DNA of 64,000 nucleotides from Hypericum androsaemum (GCA_963995505.1 OZ023182.1:1999001-2063000), one strand, 5' to 3'; numbered from the stretch's first letter, positions 11,964 to 23,700 are shown. Notes: generated from the letters alone by a model not told the origin. Program-made: numbers and translations.

Positions 11964-12298
11964 AATAATTTAGAAAAAAGTACACATAAGTACCCTGTAG
12001 TTTCAGCGATTATCACTTGGGTACCCTGTGATTTCGGAACCGTAAAAAGGTCCAACTTATTTCAATGTTTAGCACGGACCGGTCCCGAGTTCCGGTCCAA
12101 TTTTTTTTGGGAGAACAGCATCGTTTTATGGCTGACATGGACTACCACGTGGCTTATACTAGGATTACTCGATGCTCACGTGGCGGTGGATAAACATTGA
12201 AATAAATTGGACTTTTTTACGGTTCTGAAACCACAGGGTACCCAAGTGATAATCGCTGAAACTACAGGATACTTATGTGTACTTTTTCCAATAATTTA
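11964..12298. mobile_element. Mutator-like MITE with ~100-bp inverted repeats and 9-bp target duplication
   Basis: The element spans 11973-12289 (317 bp). Terminal inverted repeats of about 100 bp (11973-12073 and 12190-12289) start GAAAAAAGTACACATAAGTA and GGAAAAAGTACACATAAGTA. It is flanked by perfect 9-bp direct repeats AATAATTTA (11964-11972 and 12290-12298). Long TIRs plus a 9-bp duplication define a Mutator-like element. The interior has CACGTGG motifs but no reading frame. The TIRs match those of the larger elements at 29386-30775 and, more distantly, 21405-23573. Confidence 0.9.
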
Positions 12299-13889
12299 TG
12301 ATCTAGACGAACTCTAATCGATGTGTATTATATAACTTGTCAGCAGCGTAATTGAAAATGATTTTTTTTATTAAAATGGCTCTAAAATAGCTGAACACAA
12401 TGGATCGAGATTGTCAAAGAAGTTAGATCAAATCGTAAACGAACTTAAAAGAAAAATTATTTCAAAATTTCGAGGGCTAATCAATCTCAAAGCTTTCTCT
12501 TATTCACCAAAACAACACGTATGTGTGAGCTGAGGAAACTGGAAAAATGTCAAAGCCACTCCTTTCCTCTTGTCGTCAAGCACTAGTTTGTACTCGGGAA
12601 AGCTGAACCCAACAGATCAAAACTGTCCGTTAGCTATTTGGATGTGAATTTGAAGTAAAAATAAGTCGAAAGGATGATACCTAGATAGTTGTATTTTATT
12701 TTCGTGGTTTATGATTAACGGTTAATTTTTTAGTCAATTATCGTTGGATCTTATAAAAATGATTCTCTTTTTCTATTCACGACTTTTTTCTTTAACACTC
12801 ACTCAAGAGAATTCAAATCATTACAACATCAACTTTAACTAAATCTACTTATGTCTAGATAGCTGCATTCCCACTACATGTTTTGGTTCTTTTGGAAGCT
12901 TCTCACACCCTGAGATGCTCTTCGTACGCAACAAGAACGGCGAGAGACCATAGTGCCTTTATGTTGTGTCTTAACCCTGTGTTTAAAAAAATGATTATAG
13001 TGTTTTTCGGGAATTGATATTGGACAAAGGATTGAACTAATAAATAATAATGATCAATAAACTTCAACCTCTTGGTGCAGCCAATGTGCTCGGGTTTAGG
13101 GTTCACACGTCCTCGCTTGTCTTGTACACGTAGTACACGAACAAAGGAGACATAAGCGTAGTGACAAAATTTGAAATAGAATCTCAGTTGGGTAAGTGGA
13201 TACAAAAGTTGGCAGCAAGAAACATGGAAACGTTGAAGCTGTTACCTGTGTCTTCCACTTCCTAAAAATATCGAATTTCAGACCCACTTGCTCTTCCTAC
13301 CTTATTATCCGAGCTAGCCAACGTGTATATCTATTTGTATTTTTCACCACTAGTCAGAAAATTATTCGACTTTAAATATTAGAATTTATAATTTTTTTCT
13401 GCAATAGTAGTTGTTGTCCCCGTGAAAAAAGGGTGATTAGCTAATTTAGATACCACTAGAAAGGTCAACCAATGTAAATTTATTTTATTTTTTTTAGATA
13501 TTTGTCGTTGATTTAAGTGATTATTGAAAGTACTATAATAAGTGGTATATTTATTTATTAAGTTAATTTAAGTGATTATTGGAAGTTACTAGTAATATAA
13601 TATTAAATATATATATAATTAATGACGTAGCGACATGCATGATAATTCAAAAAATTTGGGTTAGTAAATATGACTTCGGTCAAATAAAATTTCTATAAGA
13701 GTCTCACAACGTAGATGTGTGAAAGCGCAAAACAATTCGATAATTATATGGTTCAATTTATTTTGAACCCTTCTATTATGCAAAAATCCCATAAAATACA
13801 TTCGGTCAGGAAAATTATCAAAAAAACCCATGTTTTCATTTCATTTCTGTTAAGACACTTTGGTCGTACACCTCTAGGCTCTAACATTG
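12299..13889. other. AT-rich intergenic DNA
   Basis: No supported gene is seen. The reading frames at 12903-13287 on the minus strand lack recognisable domains. Confidence 0.45.
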
Positions 13890-14450
13890 GTAATTAGTAG
13901 GGATGGTAATGGGCAGGATTCGAGTAGGATTCATAGGACCCAGATTCTTATCTTCTTTTTGAATGGTGGACCCAGATTCTTATCTTTATCTTTTTTTTAA
14001 ATAAGGATTCGAGCAGGATCTGGGTCCAAAAAAATCGGGCAGGATAAGGACGACCCGCGGGTCTGTATTTTTTAAATATTTAATTTAAAATAAAATAAAA
14101 TTAGCATTTGATAGTTTTCAAATAGCAATGTGATATTTTCATTCATTAAATAAATCAATACAAAGAATCAAACAAGCAAATCTAAAAAAAATTGAAGTTG
14201 GGTAAGTTAAAATTGAGAATTGTGTATTGTGTTTATTAATTAATATACATGTATATTATTTTAATATTAATTTAAAAAATTCGGGCAGGATCCGATTGAT
14301 CCATATCTATGCCCTTATCCTTTTAAAATATCAGGATCTGGGCAGGATCTTGATCTAGACCCGGTCAAAGTCAACGGATCTTGGACCCTTCGAATTTGGA
14401 TCAGGGTAGACCCTCAGGATAAGAATCTAATTGCCATCCCTATTAATTAG
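13890..14450. mobile_element. hAT-type MITE
   Basis: The element spans 13898-14442 (545 bp). It begins TAGGGATGGTAAT and ends ATTGCCATCCCTA, an inverted repeat with one mismatch. It is flanked by 8-bp direct repeats GTAATTAG and TTAATTAG (7 of 8 identical). The interior carries repeated subterminal GGATCTGGGCAGGATC-like motifs, as expected of hAT transposase binding sites. No transposase is present. Confidence 0.8.
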
Positions 14451-15245
14451 TACGTTTAGCCACCGACTTAGCTGCCTATACACTATAGGGCAGTGGACAT
14501 CCTGAAGAAAATAGGCTAGGCCTGAAGAAAAAAGCCCATCACAGGATAAAGCCCTTAATTGGTGTCCAAACTCTCTTCAAAAAGTATGTATTTAATCTCT
14601 ATTTACAGTTTCTTATTTGGAAACAATGACAAGATTTGCTCACACCAACTGTCATTTGAATTTCAAATGCTTGGAAAGAGATAGGAATTGTACTCTGCTC
14701 GTATTTCTGTATGGTCCCCATGCTATAGCTACGTATATGTACAGATCTATATAATCTGAGTAATGGGTTGCTAATATTAATTCTATCTCCCGTGTGGAAT
14801 TTATCTTTTTCATGGAGAGAGGCCAACCGGGTTGATGATCCCTTTTGAATTACAACTATCTTAGGACAACATGTTTTAATGTATAATTGGATGAGCCAAA
14901 CAAAAAAATTTCCTAATTATATTCGCTCATCTTTGTTATTGAAAAATAACTAATGAATTAACGGTAAGACTTCAAGTAAAAATATTATATGCCACCAAAA
15001 GAGAAATAGAAGCAAACCCACAATAATCTATTGGCAAGAAGAATGTGGGAAAAGTATGTCATAATTAAATAATCATCAACTTAAAAAGAGTCATCCCCCT
15101 TTTGTTCCTTTATTCCCGCAGCCCAACCCAAGGACGACAAAAGATCTAGAATCATTACATCATTAAAAAGAAAATTTTAAGCAAATAAAAGAAAATACTC
15201 ACTAAATTGCACTCGAAATAACATTTTTCCTTGGTTTCTCCTTTG
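14451..15245. other. Upstream region of OVATE gene
   Basis: No gene is seen. The 14599-14826 minus-strand frame has no recognisable domain. This is the likely promoter region for the downstream OVATE gene. Confidence 0.45.
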
Positions 15246-15255
15246 TATTTATATT
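15246..15255 (+). promoter_or_regulatory. Candidate TATA element of OVATE gene
   Basis: TATTTATATT lies 81-90 bp upstream of the ATG and is followed by a pyrimidine-rich leader (CTCTCTCCCTTCTCCCTTCT), typical of plant core promoters. The call rests on position and composition only. Confidence 0.3.
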
Positions 15256-15335
15256 CCTTCTCCACGAAGGCGTCACCCTTATTATTTCGCTCTCCAAGAA
15301 CAAAATCTCTCTCCCTTCTCCCTTCTCCCTCTCCA

Positions 15336-16277
15336 ATGGAGAACAGAGTCAAGACGAGGCTCTCTCGTATCTTCCAAGGCTCGCTAAACCCCTGCAAGAC
15401 CAAGAACTTGCTAGACGTGGTTGAGGATGCCGTTTTGATCCCTCAAACCCACCAAAACGACCAGCAACCTCCTCACTTTCCTAAGCCCTCTCCTCTCCCT
15501 TCCTTGTGTAAGCCAAGACATTACCGCCACGAAAAGACGGAACCCATTTACGATGTAACCAACTCCATCGTCCCGAGGAGGAAGCTCTACTCGTTCTTAG
15601 CCGAGGATGGGTTCAAGTGCCCTCCTGCTTCCCCCTTGGTCCATTTCCTAAACCCTTTCTACTCTTCTTTACCCAAAGAGGAACCGAGCTCGTACAAGAA
15701 GGTCAGCAAGAAGAAGAAGGAGAAGAAGAAGAAGAAAGCCGCGGAGAGGAAGAGATCGCAAGACGCCAGCCAGCTGTGTAGGTCTTATTCTCAGGACAGC
15801 GCTTATTACTACAACTGGTTTAGTAGCGAGGAGGAGGAGGAAGAAGACGAGGAGGAAGAAAACGACAGCGTGTTCTTCTCTTCGAGGAGTAACACAATCT
15901 CCTCGGATTCATCCGGTTTTAACATTGCAGCATCCAAACGACACCGTCCTAGGAAGGAGAGGAGAAGGAGGCGTCGGGCTTCTACTCCTACTTCCTCCTC
16001 GGGCTCTTCCTCTCGTTCTCATAATGTGATGCCGTTGATGGGTGATCCGGGGGACCGGTCGTCCGTTAAGGACAGCTTCCCCGTGGTGAAGAGCTCCAGT
16101 GACCCTCACAGCGATTTTAGGACTTCCATGGTGGAGATGATCATCGAGAAGCAGATATTCGGGGCGGAGGAGTTGGAGCATTTGCTGAGGTGTTTCTTGT
16201 CATTGAACTCGGACCACCACCATGGGATTATCTTCCAGGTCTTCGACGAGATTTGTGAGGCTTTGTTCTCTGGTTAA
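15336..16277 (+). CDS. OFP: OVATE family protein (transcriptional repressor)
   Basis: This is a single-exon gene of 313 residues. OVATE family proteins are plant-specific nuclear repressors that bind TALE homeodomain (KNOX/BELL) and TRM proteins and control organ shape and secondary walls. The C-terminal OVATE domain spans about residues 245-311 (KDSFPVVKSSSDPHSDF, MVEMIIEK, LLRCFLSLNS, VFDEICEALF). The N-terminus ENRVKTRLSRIFQGSLNPC resembles the OFP6/7/8 group. The middle is low-complexity: a Lys run (about residues 128-145), a Glu/Asp run (about 168-180) and an Arg run (about 210-216), plausibly nuclear localisation signals. The ATG at 15336 is chosen because it gives the family-like N-terminus; the frame is open 105 bp further upstream but that part lacks a Met and reads as leader. 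No disruption is seen. Confidence 0.9.
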   Translation: MENRVKTRLSRIFQGSLNPCKTKNLLDVVEDAVLIPQTHQNDQQPPHFPKPSPLPSLCKPRHYRHEKTEPIYDVTNSIVPRRKLYSFLAEDGFKCPPASPLVHFLNPFYSSLPKEEPSSYKKVSKKKKEKKKKKAAERKRSQDASQLCRSYSQDSAYYYNWFSSEEEEEEDEEEENDSVFFSSRSNTISSDSSGFNIAASKRHRPRKERRRRRRASTPTSSSGSSSRSHNVMPLMGDPGDRSSVKDSFPVVKSSSDPHSDFRTSMVEMIIEKQIFGAEELEHLLRCFLSLNSDHHHGIIFQVFDEICEALFSG

Positions 16278-18689
16278 CCAGCAATTTATTGGGTAGATTA
16301 TATTAGTTAATTAGATGGTATTAATTTAGGTGGTAATGCTAATGAGGAGGAGAAGAAAGGAAAGGAATAGGATTTGTGAGAGTCAACTTTTGGGGATCTT
16401 TTCCTTTTCTTGTTTCTCCTTTTATTTTTGTAAGTTTTTGTTATGTGTGCGTTAATAATTAATGCATGTACTTTAATGTGCTTATTTTGTGTTACCAAAT
16501 TAACTTTTTTTACACTGTTATTTTTTCTGGTTGTATCAATTAGATCTATGTTGGAACCGGTGTCACTTTCGAATAGTAGTAAATTTTAAAATCGTATGGG
16601 TAAAATTTTAATTGTTATACAACTAGTATACCGCTAAGAAAGCTTTTACCTATTAAAAATAGAGGATGGTATTTGACCCTTTTTATTAATGGGATAGAGA
16701 GGACGGAGGCCTTTATACATAGAGACAAAATTACCTGACAGATACTTTTCATTTTTGAAAAAGATACTTTATAGTTTATATCTATTGGAAAAGGGAATTC
16801 TGAAATCGGAGCTGGAGAGTGAAGACGGGAAAATTGGGAATCGTCCATAAAAAAAATAAATTATTGAGTGCAAAGTTGCTTCTAGGAAAATAACAGAGGG
16901 CATCCTTTCGAAAATGAAAAGAAAAAAAAAGGGAGTACAAAGTTTCTTCCTTTTTCTTCTCTCTTTATGAAAATTGACGAGTACTTTAGGACTTTTTGGC
17001 TTCCTAGAAAAGAGAGAGGGCTTGAAAAGATGGGATGGGAGGTCAGATTTCCAATTTTCTGTTTTCTGACTTGAAATGAAATGAAATAGAGATCACGGAA
17101 AAGCAGAAAGTTGTCGCAATTTCTTACCCGGGGAAGACTTACGGTGGTCAATATTATCTGAGACTTTTCACAAATCCAAACAATACCTTTCTTAAATAAT
17201 GCACTTTAATATCTCGTTATTTCTTTTATTTCTCGTACAGTTAGAATCTTTTAAATAGATCCAATTTATCATATGGGTCGTGCACAATCTTTTCAACTAT
17301 TCTAGTAAATCGATTCAATAGAGATTCTTTTGGCAATTCGAGATCAGGATATAGGTGGTGCAAGGCCTGAATGGTAACGTTGTGGCTAGTAGCTCTTGAT
17401 GAAAAGAGCGAAAGGTTTTTGGAAACAAATTTGTGTGATGGCAGTTTTCCGTGGGAATCTTCGCATGTTCATTGAACCATTAACAAGCACAAAACCTTCC
17501 AATTATTATTCCAATTAATTCATCGCTCAATGGTCGCACACGATGTTGCAGAAAAGGTTTTTGGATCTTATCTCCCGGAGACAACACATTTATATTATTG
17601 CTTCACAACCGTAAATGCTCTTCTCCTGCCTATTAAGCAAGCCTAGTCTCCCACATTAAATTACATTCAATTTTATCAATATTTTGTCGCTGCCCTTGTT
17701 ACATATATAATAATTAAATGAGTTTTGTTGATAGCTCGAGCATTGATTTGAGAACCGCCTTCTAAAACCCAGATCGAATTTTGTAATTGACTAATTTCTC
17801 CTTATATGAATAATGTTTATGTTTTCATTAATGTACTAGATAAGTTACTTGAAATATAACAGAATTTTCAATAGTAATTCGGAGAAACAAAGTGAATTTG
17901 CTTGCAGTCCAAGCCACTGTTGAAGATTCTTTTTTTTTTACTAGTATGGTTAATTTATTTATTTATATTAAAATATTTTTTTTGTCTAAACTTTTAGTGG
18001 GATGAATGGAATTTTTTGGGAGCATGAACGCAAACATTTACCTAATCATTGGAAAAAACTAATATTTTAAGGATAAATTTAAAAATAGCCAAATGGATTT
18101 TCCCCTAAATGTTTTTGGTCAAGACCAAAAAAAAATCGTTGAGAATGGTGGAGCCTGCATTACACAACTAGATACCTTGAATGACACTACACTTTGAACG
18201 TTTTAAATTAAATGGTTGTTCTTATCTTTATGCCGTGCACATTATATTCTATGCAATTTCCCTTCTTTTGTCTTCGGTTTTCATCTAACTTAATATATGA
18301 TACATATTTTATATTCCGTCATAAGCTTAAATGTCAATAAAGAAGGGGATCATCCTCCTTAATTTACTCGAGAAACCTTCTCAATTTATTAGATGTCTTT
18401 TCATCTCTTTTCCGTTTAGTCAAACCCGCATTAGTTGTGTCCCACTCATTGGTTGAAAAATAGTGTGGTAACAATTTATTAAGAAACCATATCTAAAACG
18501 ATATTATTATAGTCTGATGATGCTGTGGGACGAATATTTAGCATCATTGGGACATTTTATAAGTTAATCGAGTATTTATCGAAGAAAGATTTTGTCTTCA
18601 AACTTAAAAGAAATTAATTCTTCTTTGCAGAAATTATATCATCTTTTTTTAAATACCATCTTGTATTCGAATTTATTGGGTTGATTAAT
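16278..18689. other. AT-rich intergenic DNA
   Basis: This is the 3' flank of the OVATE gene followed by intergenic DNA. The frames at 16307-17151 on the minus strand are low-complexity or AT-driven. No gene is called. Confidence 0.5.
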
Positions 18690-18815
18690 TCAGATTCGAG
18701 CCGATGATATCTTTTAAATGTGGCAAAATTCTACATGTATTTCTAAAGACTTGAAGTTAAAATCTGGTTAAAGTAGAACAATATTTTAATCTGTTAATTT
18801 AAGTATTTGTTGTGA
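18690..18815 (-). mobile_element. Degenerate SINE (family A) copy
   Basis: The minus strand retains the family body in weakened form: complements of GATTCGAGCCGATGATATC and TTAAATGTGGCAAAATT, then of GACTTGAAGTTAAAATCTGG and TAAAGTAGAACAATATT. The B box is decayed. Confidence 0.4.
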
Positions 18816-19038
18816 AGTGTCATCATATATTTGGATAACTAAGTTGGCCATATCATTTATTCCTGTGACATGGGTTAGGCCTGTTAATTAATTACCCCGA
18901 GGCACTTGGAAAAAGGCCTGCTCAAACTGATATCCATCGTCTTTATTGCTTCCAATGAACATCAATACGTCCATTTCAAGCTAATGGCGTTGTCCTCTAT
19001 AAATTGAGAGGACGAGAACTCGACGGAATAAGCAAAAC

Positions 19039-19161
19039 ATGGGCGATAACTGTTTTAGGGTTTACAGAAAGAATGTGAGCCTAAACCAAGCAACATTTTT
19101 GGGTTTCGTGTTATATATCTCCTACGTCTTTTTTGCTGCCACCATCTCAGCCAGAGCCTAG
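19039..19161 (+). CDS. Small ORF with signal-peptide-like C-terminal half, unrecognised
   Basis: A 40-codon frame (MGDNCFRVYRKNVSLNQ..., ending ...TISARA, then stop) starts 42 bp downstream of a TATA-like CTATAAATT at 18998. The second half is a hydrophobic segment (FLGFVLYISYVFFAA) followed by ISARA, which resembles a membrane anchor or signal peptide. I do not recognise a family. It could be the first exon of a longer gene or a chance frame; no downstream exon is evident. Confidence 0.2.
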   Translation: MGDNCFRVYRKNVSLNQATFLGFVLYISYVFFAATISARA

Positions 19162-21404
19162 AAAGCAATGTTTCCCTGCAAGTTGGAAATTCTGAAAATT
19201 CTTTTATTTTTTCCAATATTTTTAATAACATTAATTATGATTTCATGCCCGTCCATGTTCAATTGCCACAAAAGCACTCCGGTACTTTTTTATAACAGTG
19301 GTATCGGGACATAAAAGTAAGTAATTAATTTAGCGTCTTAAATTTTCTCAACAAATATTTAACAATTTTGTATTCTTAATAATTCGAATTTGTTGTAATC
19401 GCAGGACTAGTAATTCAGATGGCGCGGGGTCTTGTAGAGCGGTACCAACATCAAGGCGGGTTCCTATGTTGTCGATGTGCTCTTTTCTTCCTGCGGGATT
19501 TCCCGCTGTATTTTACTGCAAGAGAGTTTTAGTGAGACCGACGACCGGAACTTCGAAAGAGCGGATTCTGCGTCTTATAGAAGTATTAGTAGCCATCACA
19601 ATGATGAGCCAAAGAGATATTCAGTTAAGAGGCTAGGTTGTAGATATGCTATTTATTTAAGATATAATTATAATTTTATTTTTGTATATATATTGCGGGA
19701 CTTGCCCCTTCATTAAAAAAAGTTAGTTAAACTAAAAAATTCGTGCATAAAGGTAGCGGCTCGATTCTACAAGTGCATTTTTGCTAGAATATAAATTAAA
19801 GCCGGGCTACAAAAGTGATAGGGTGAGGCTAAGAGAAACTAGCAAGTCGATAGTTATTCCATGAATTTACAGATTAATGAACATGGGATAATTAAATGCC
19901 AAGTTTCACCTATTGGACATACTTTACTCTTACCCGACATTGTTTTAAAATAGATTCGGGTAAGATATTTATTTGATAGTCAATGTTTACGTACATTTTA
20001 GAACTTCATAGTTTTTGGATTCCATACGATTTATTCAACATTTGTTGAAGAAAAAAGTATTCAACCTAATTTTACTTTCATGCAATCAGATTTTTCTAGG
20101 TTGCTTTCAACTGCACGCACAATCCTCTTCATATGAAATAAGATGTACAGCGATTTTTTTAATTTAATCTTATTCGATCACTAGAACGAGTTTATGTTAA
20201 ACTGAGAAGGAAAAGGTACATGTTCCAATTTGGATAATTAAATTAACCATAAAAAAATTGGATAATTAGACCAAAAAGATGATAACACATGGTTTTGAAA
20301 AGGAAAAAAAAAGATTGATGTGCTTCAAGATTTTTTGCGATGTTACTACCTTTTCTAGAGTGGACGTCACAACATTTTAAAAATATGGAAATCCGAGCAA
20401 GAAGAGTAGTATTTTTTTGGGTGAAAATCTGATTTCATAGTCGAGTATCGTCGGACTCTATTTATAAATTTGATTTTACAATAATATCTTTTTGATGGGG
20501 CAAACACAGTAATAGTCCTATCGTCTGAACTCTGCACTTAACAGGGGTAAGCAATTGGCGCTATTTTTTGTGTGACAATCTAGGACGCTACTTTTGAATC
20601 TGTATTACATAGGCACTGCAGGGGGAGGAATTGACGAGGCAGAGCTGTCCTTGAAATGGAATGCCAATTAAAGTATTTCTGAATGTGGCAGTTGGGTTAC
20701 AATTACAAGTTTTGCCCGTCTCTATTCTGTGGCCACTTCTCATTAATAATCGCATTTTTTGGGTTATTGAGCCTCCTCCTCCTCCATCTTTATCCAGTCA
20801 CGAGCCTAACTAGGAACAAATTTTATTATGTTTTGTTTTTTGGTATAAATCTGTTTTGTTCTTACAGTTTGGTTCAGGATGGCCTTTGGAGAAAAAAAAA
20901 TTAAAGTTGGTAATCGTTTAAAGGAAAAATAACAATAATTCGACCATGGATAACACGGGTGTGGTTAGAGGTTCTGCCCTTTTGGTGTGGGCTGTTAGAT
21001 TTTTGTGGGGTTCCTCTACCCGGATGTAATTTTAATTGGTGGATAGAGTAATTTCCGTTTACTAGATTTCTTTAGGAACTTTGTAAATAACCTTTACCCC
21101 ATTTTTACTACAATTTTACTTATAAGAAAAATAATAATTCGACCATTTGATTTTTTTGTTTGATACTATTAAAGTAATTCCAATCTCCATTTGGCTGAGA
21201 AATCTAAATTTAAATTAAGTAAATTTTTTGAAAGGTAATAAAATTCTCCCAATAATTATTTAACATTTACATATTTTTTAATAATACAAACTAAAAACTT
21301 ATTGGTTAAACTATACTCGTCGGTAATTCGAAAATTCGGTTTGTTCTCCCAAAATCAGATGTATGGGCTACATTCCCAGGACCTACCTATGCGTTGAAAA
21401 AAAA
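19162..21404. other. AT-rich intergenic DNA
   Basis: No supported gene is seen. The frames at 19477-19716 and 20683-20904 carry no recognisable domain. Confidence 0.45.
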
Positions 21405-22232
21405 GAAAAAGTATATTTTAGTATCCTATAGTTTGACGTATTCTGTATTTAGGCCGTATGGTTTAAAATTTTATTTTCAAGCCCTGTGATTTTTTTTGCT
21501 TAGACACGTCTCAGTCCCGGGCAGTTGCCTCACCATTTGGCTATCCAAGGGGGATCCACATCACCCACAACGACATTGTTTGGTGTCCTAAGTGGATGTT
21601 TCGCTGTGTAAGTTGTAGATGACATGGCATGTAAAAAATTACCAAATTAGTCCCAACTGGGTTAAACATCCATACCTTCCCAACCATACCTTCCTATTGG
21701 GTTAATTTTCTTTCCCTCTGTCGCTTTTTTTCACACCCAATTTTATTAGGTTAATTTCTTTTCCCTCTCTCACTCATTTTCACAACCAATTTATGAAAAA
21801 TAATAATATAATTTGTTCAGCCAAATCGGAGACGAAAACCCCACATTGGCCTGCTCATACCTCACACCCCGCCATCTACCCAGAACCACCAAAGCTGACG
21901 CCATCCCCGACCACTCACAAGTCGACCCACCTCTAAGCAACATCAATCATCTTTAAGATCAAACACAAATCTCGAACTGCATTAACAAATTTTCAACTAA
22001 ATCAAACCCAAACAAGATGGGTTCTCTAAGAGCGCAAGCAAACAATAAAGGCTCAAACTTTACCAGCGCTCAAGCAAAGTCAAACCCAATTCTCAGCAGT
22101 CTCCAGATGATGTGGTCAGGAATTCAAAATTGCACCAGATGATGTGGTCATAGAGTGTAACACCCCGTGATCTGACCAACTATCTCAACAAATCAACACA
22201 GGTCTTTTCTAGCGTATTTTATCCTCACTTGC

Positions 22233-22348
22233 ATGTATCCCAGAAAACTTTCCAGGAGGTCATCCATCCTTATCCTACTCCCAGCCAAATGCATTTAACC
22301 TTGGAGTTCTCTCAGGATGTGTGCCGGAAGAGAAGGTGCACCTTGTTG
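22233..22348 (-). repeat. 5S-rRNA-like domain in left (3') Cassandra LTR
   Basis: The plus strand reads TTTCCAGGAGGTCATCCATC, CTACTC, GAGTTCTCTCAGGATGTGTG and CCGGAAG, the complement of plant 5S rRNA landmarks. It is more diverged than the right copy. It is part of the LTR and not a ribosomal RNA gene. Confidence 0.8.
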
Positions 22349-22579
22349 ATATGGATAATACCAATCAAATCACTTAAGGTATTTTAGACAGTACAAATCA
22401 TTTACGGGGTATCACATTCATTCCTCCTTTAATACGCGATATTCTCTTCGCGCCAGACAGAATACAGAACAGTCACAGAAGCGTATTTGTTCTGATACCA
22501 TATGTAACACCCCATGATTCGATCGACTATCTCCACAGACTAACACAGATCTTTTTCAGCGTATTTTATCCTCACTCGC

Positions 22580-22695
22580 ACGCATCCTAAAAAACTTCCC
22601 AGGAGGTCACCCATCCTGATCCTACTCCCGCTCAAACGCATTTAACCTTAGAGTTCTCTTAGGATGTGTGCCGGAAAATAATGTGCACCTTGTTG
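22580..22695 (-). repeat. 5S-rRNA-like domain in right (5') Cassandra LTR
   Basis: The plus strand contains CCCAGGAGGTCACCCATCCT exactly as in the complement of plant 5S rRNA, followed by CTACTC, GCTCAAACGCATTTAAC and GAGTTCT. These include the internal control region. In a Cassandra LTR this domain lies where pol III could initiate. Confidence 0.82.
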
Positions 22696-22763
22696 ATGTG
22701 GATAATACCAATCAAATCACTTAAAATATTTCAGACAGTACATATCATTTATGGAATATTACA

Positions 22764-22970
22764 CGGGGGGTGTAGAGGCAGATGCGGTGGGCCACGTGGT
22801 CGACGACGTCGCTCACGAGGGGGTTAGTATTGACGAAGAGGAATCGGGGGTGGCAGTCGCGGGCGAGGTCTGCGATAAAGTCGATGGTGTGGCGGAGGCA
22901 GACGACGGTCCGATCCGAGTCGAGGAAGGCTGGACGTTAAAATCTGAATTTTCTCCTCGGCTATGAGTGA
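22764..22970 (-). pseudogene. GC-rich gene-like fragment inside MULE, unidentified
   Basis: This pocket is much richer in GC than its surroundings. One minus-strand frame reads DSDRTVVCLRHTIDFIADLA, then RDCHPRFLFVNTNPLVSDVV and DHVAHRICLYTP, and looks like real protein sequence rather than chance. I cannot assign a family. Its position within a MULE suggests a captured exon. The overlapping frame at 22813-23115, rich in Ser and Thr, is an alternative. Confidence 0.4.
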
Positions 22971-23624
22971 GCAAACGAGCAATAAACGAAGTTGAATCAA
23001 TCAGCTCTTTCTCGGAGTTGATATCATGTTGAGCGAGCGAGCGAGTGGCCTGTGAAGGTATTAAAAGTGTGACCGGTGAGAAACCTCCCAATTTGGGATT
23101 AGGGTTCTTCCCCACTATTGGGGATTATCGGGGTACAAATTTAAATCATTTCGAATAAGTTATGATAAGGTAAACATGTGGAATTGTCCTGGTTGTAACA
23201 CGGTTGTTCACGCATCAAGTGATTATCGGTTCTGGGTTTGTGTTTTTGGTGGAGGTGAGAGGAAGTTGGTGAAGGTGGGAGGAAGAAGGTATTTTAAAAA
23301 ATAAATTTCGATCTTTGGGACCAATCTGGTAATTTGCCACACACCATGCCAGCTACGAGTTATACATCAGACTGTCCACGTAGGATGCCAAATGCTGTCA
23401 TTTTTGGGACGTGGAGCCTACGTGGATTACTAAATAACCGGACAGCTACTCGAGCTGCCTGGGACTGAGACGTGTCCAGGAAAAAAAACCACAGGGTTTA
23501 AATTTGAAATTCAAACCACACCGCCCAAATGCAAAATTTGTCAAATTATAGGGTATTTAAATTTACTTTTGCCAAAAAGATAATACTGACGTTGTCATCG
23601 ACAAGTTCATGCCAGTTAATACTT

Positions 23625-23700
23625 AATAGCTCAGTGACTCAGTGGTATAGTGAGACATTGTGAATATAACAAGTTTTGGATTTAACTCTTACAAAAATCA
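23625..23700 (+). mobile_element. tRNA-like SINE fragment (different family)
   Basis: AGCTCAGTGACTCAGTGGTA then TAGTGAGA resembles a pol III A box, and GGATTTAACTCTT about 40 bp on resembles a decayed B box (GGTTCRANNC). It is not a functional tRNA because no cloverleaf can be closed. Confidence 0.4.

Larger units (their letters stand above)
22156..22763 (-). mobile_element. Cassandra TRIM retrotransposon, both LTRs
   Basis: Two direct 261-bp LTRs (22156-22416 and 22503-22763) both begin TGTAACACCCC and end CA. Between them is an 86-bp interior with a primer-binding site for initiator tRNA-Met on the minus strand (complement of TTCTGATACCA, next to the right LTR) and a purine-rich tract (complement of TTCATTCCTCCTTT, next to the left LTR). 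Each LTR contains sequence complementary to 5S rRNA, the hallmark of Cassandra. No protein is encoded, as expected for a TRIM. No 5-bp target duplication is visible (TAGAG on the left, CGGGG on the right). Confidence 0.88.
21405..23573. mobile_element. Large non-autonomous Mutator-like element containing a nested Cassandra
   Basis: Inverted repeats of about 250 bp pair 21405-21655 with 23320-23573. They match in successive blocks: AAGTA...TATTTAGGCCG with the complement of CCGCCCAAATGC, then GACACGTCTCAGTCCC exactly, then AAATTACCAAATTAGTCCCA with one or two mismatches. The 9-bp flanks are A-rich and do not form a clear duplication, so the ends are accurate to a few bases. The TIRs share their inner block (AAATTACCAAATTAGT) with the Pack-MULE at 29386-30775. 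The interior has GC-rich, gene-like DNA (21830-22150 and 22764-22970) interrupted by a Cassandra element. No transposase is present. Confidence 0.75.

Noticed and set aside
15909..16181. Antisense frame across the OVATE gene
   Set aside because: It reads as the complement of the OVATE domain with no recognisable domain of its own.
22233..22695. 5S rRNA genes
   Set aside because: The 5S-like stretches are diverged, lie in identical positions within paired LTRs and carry a primer-binding site between them, so they are Cassandra LTR domains and not ribosomal genes.
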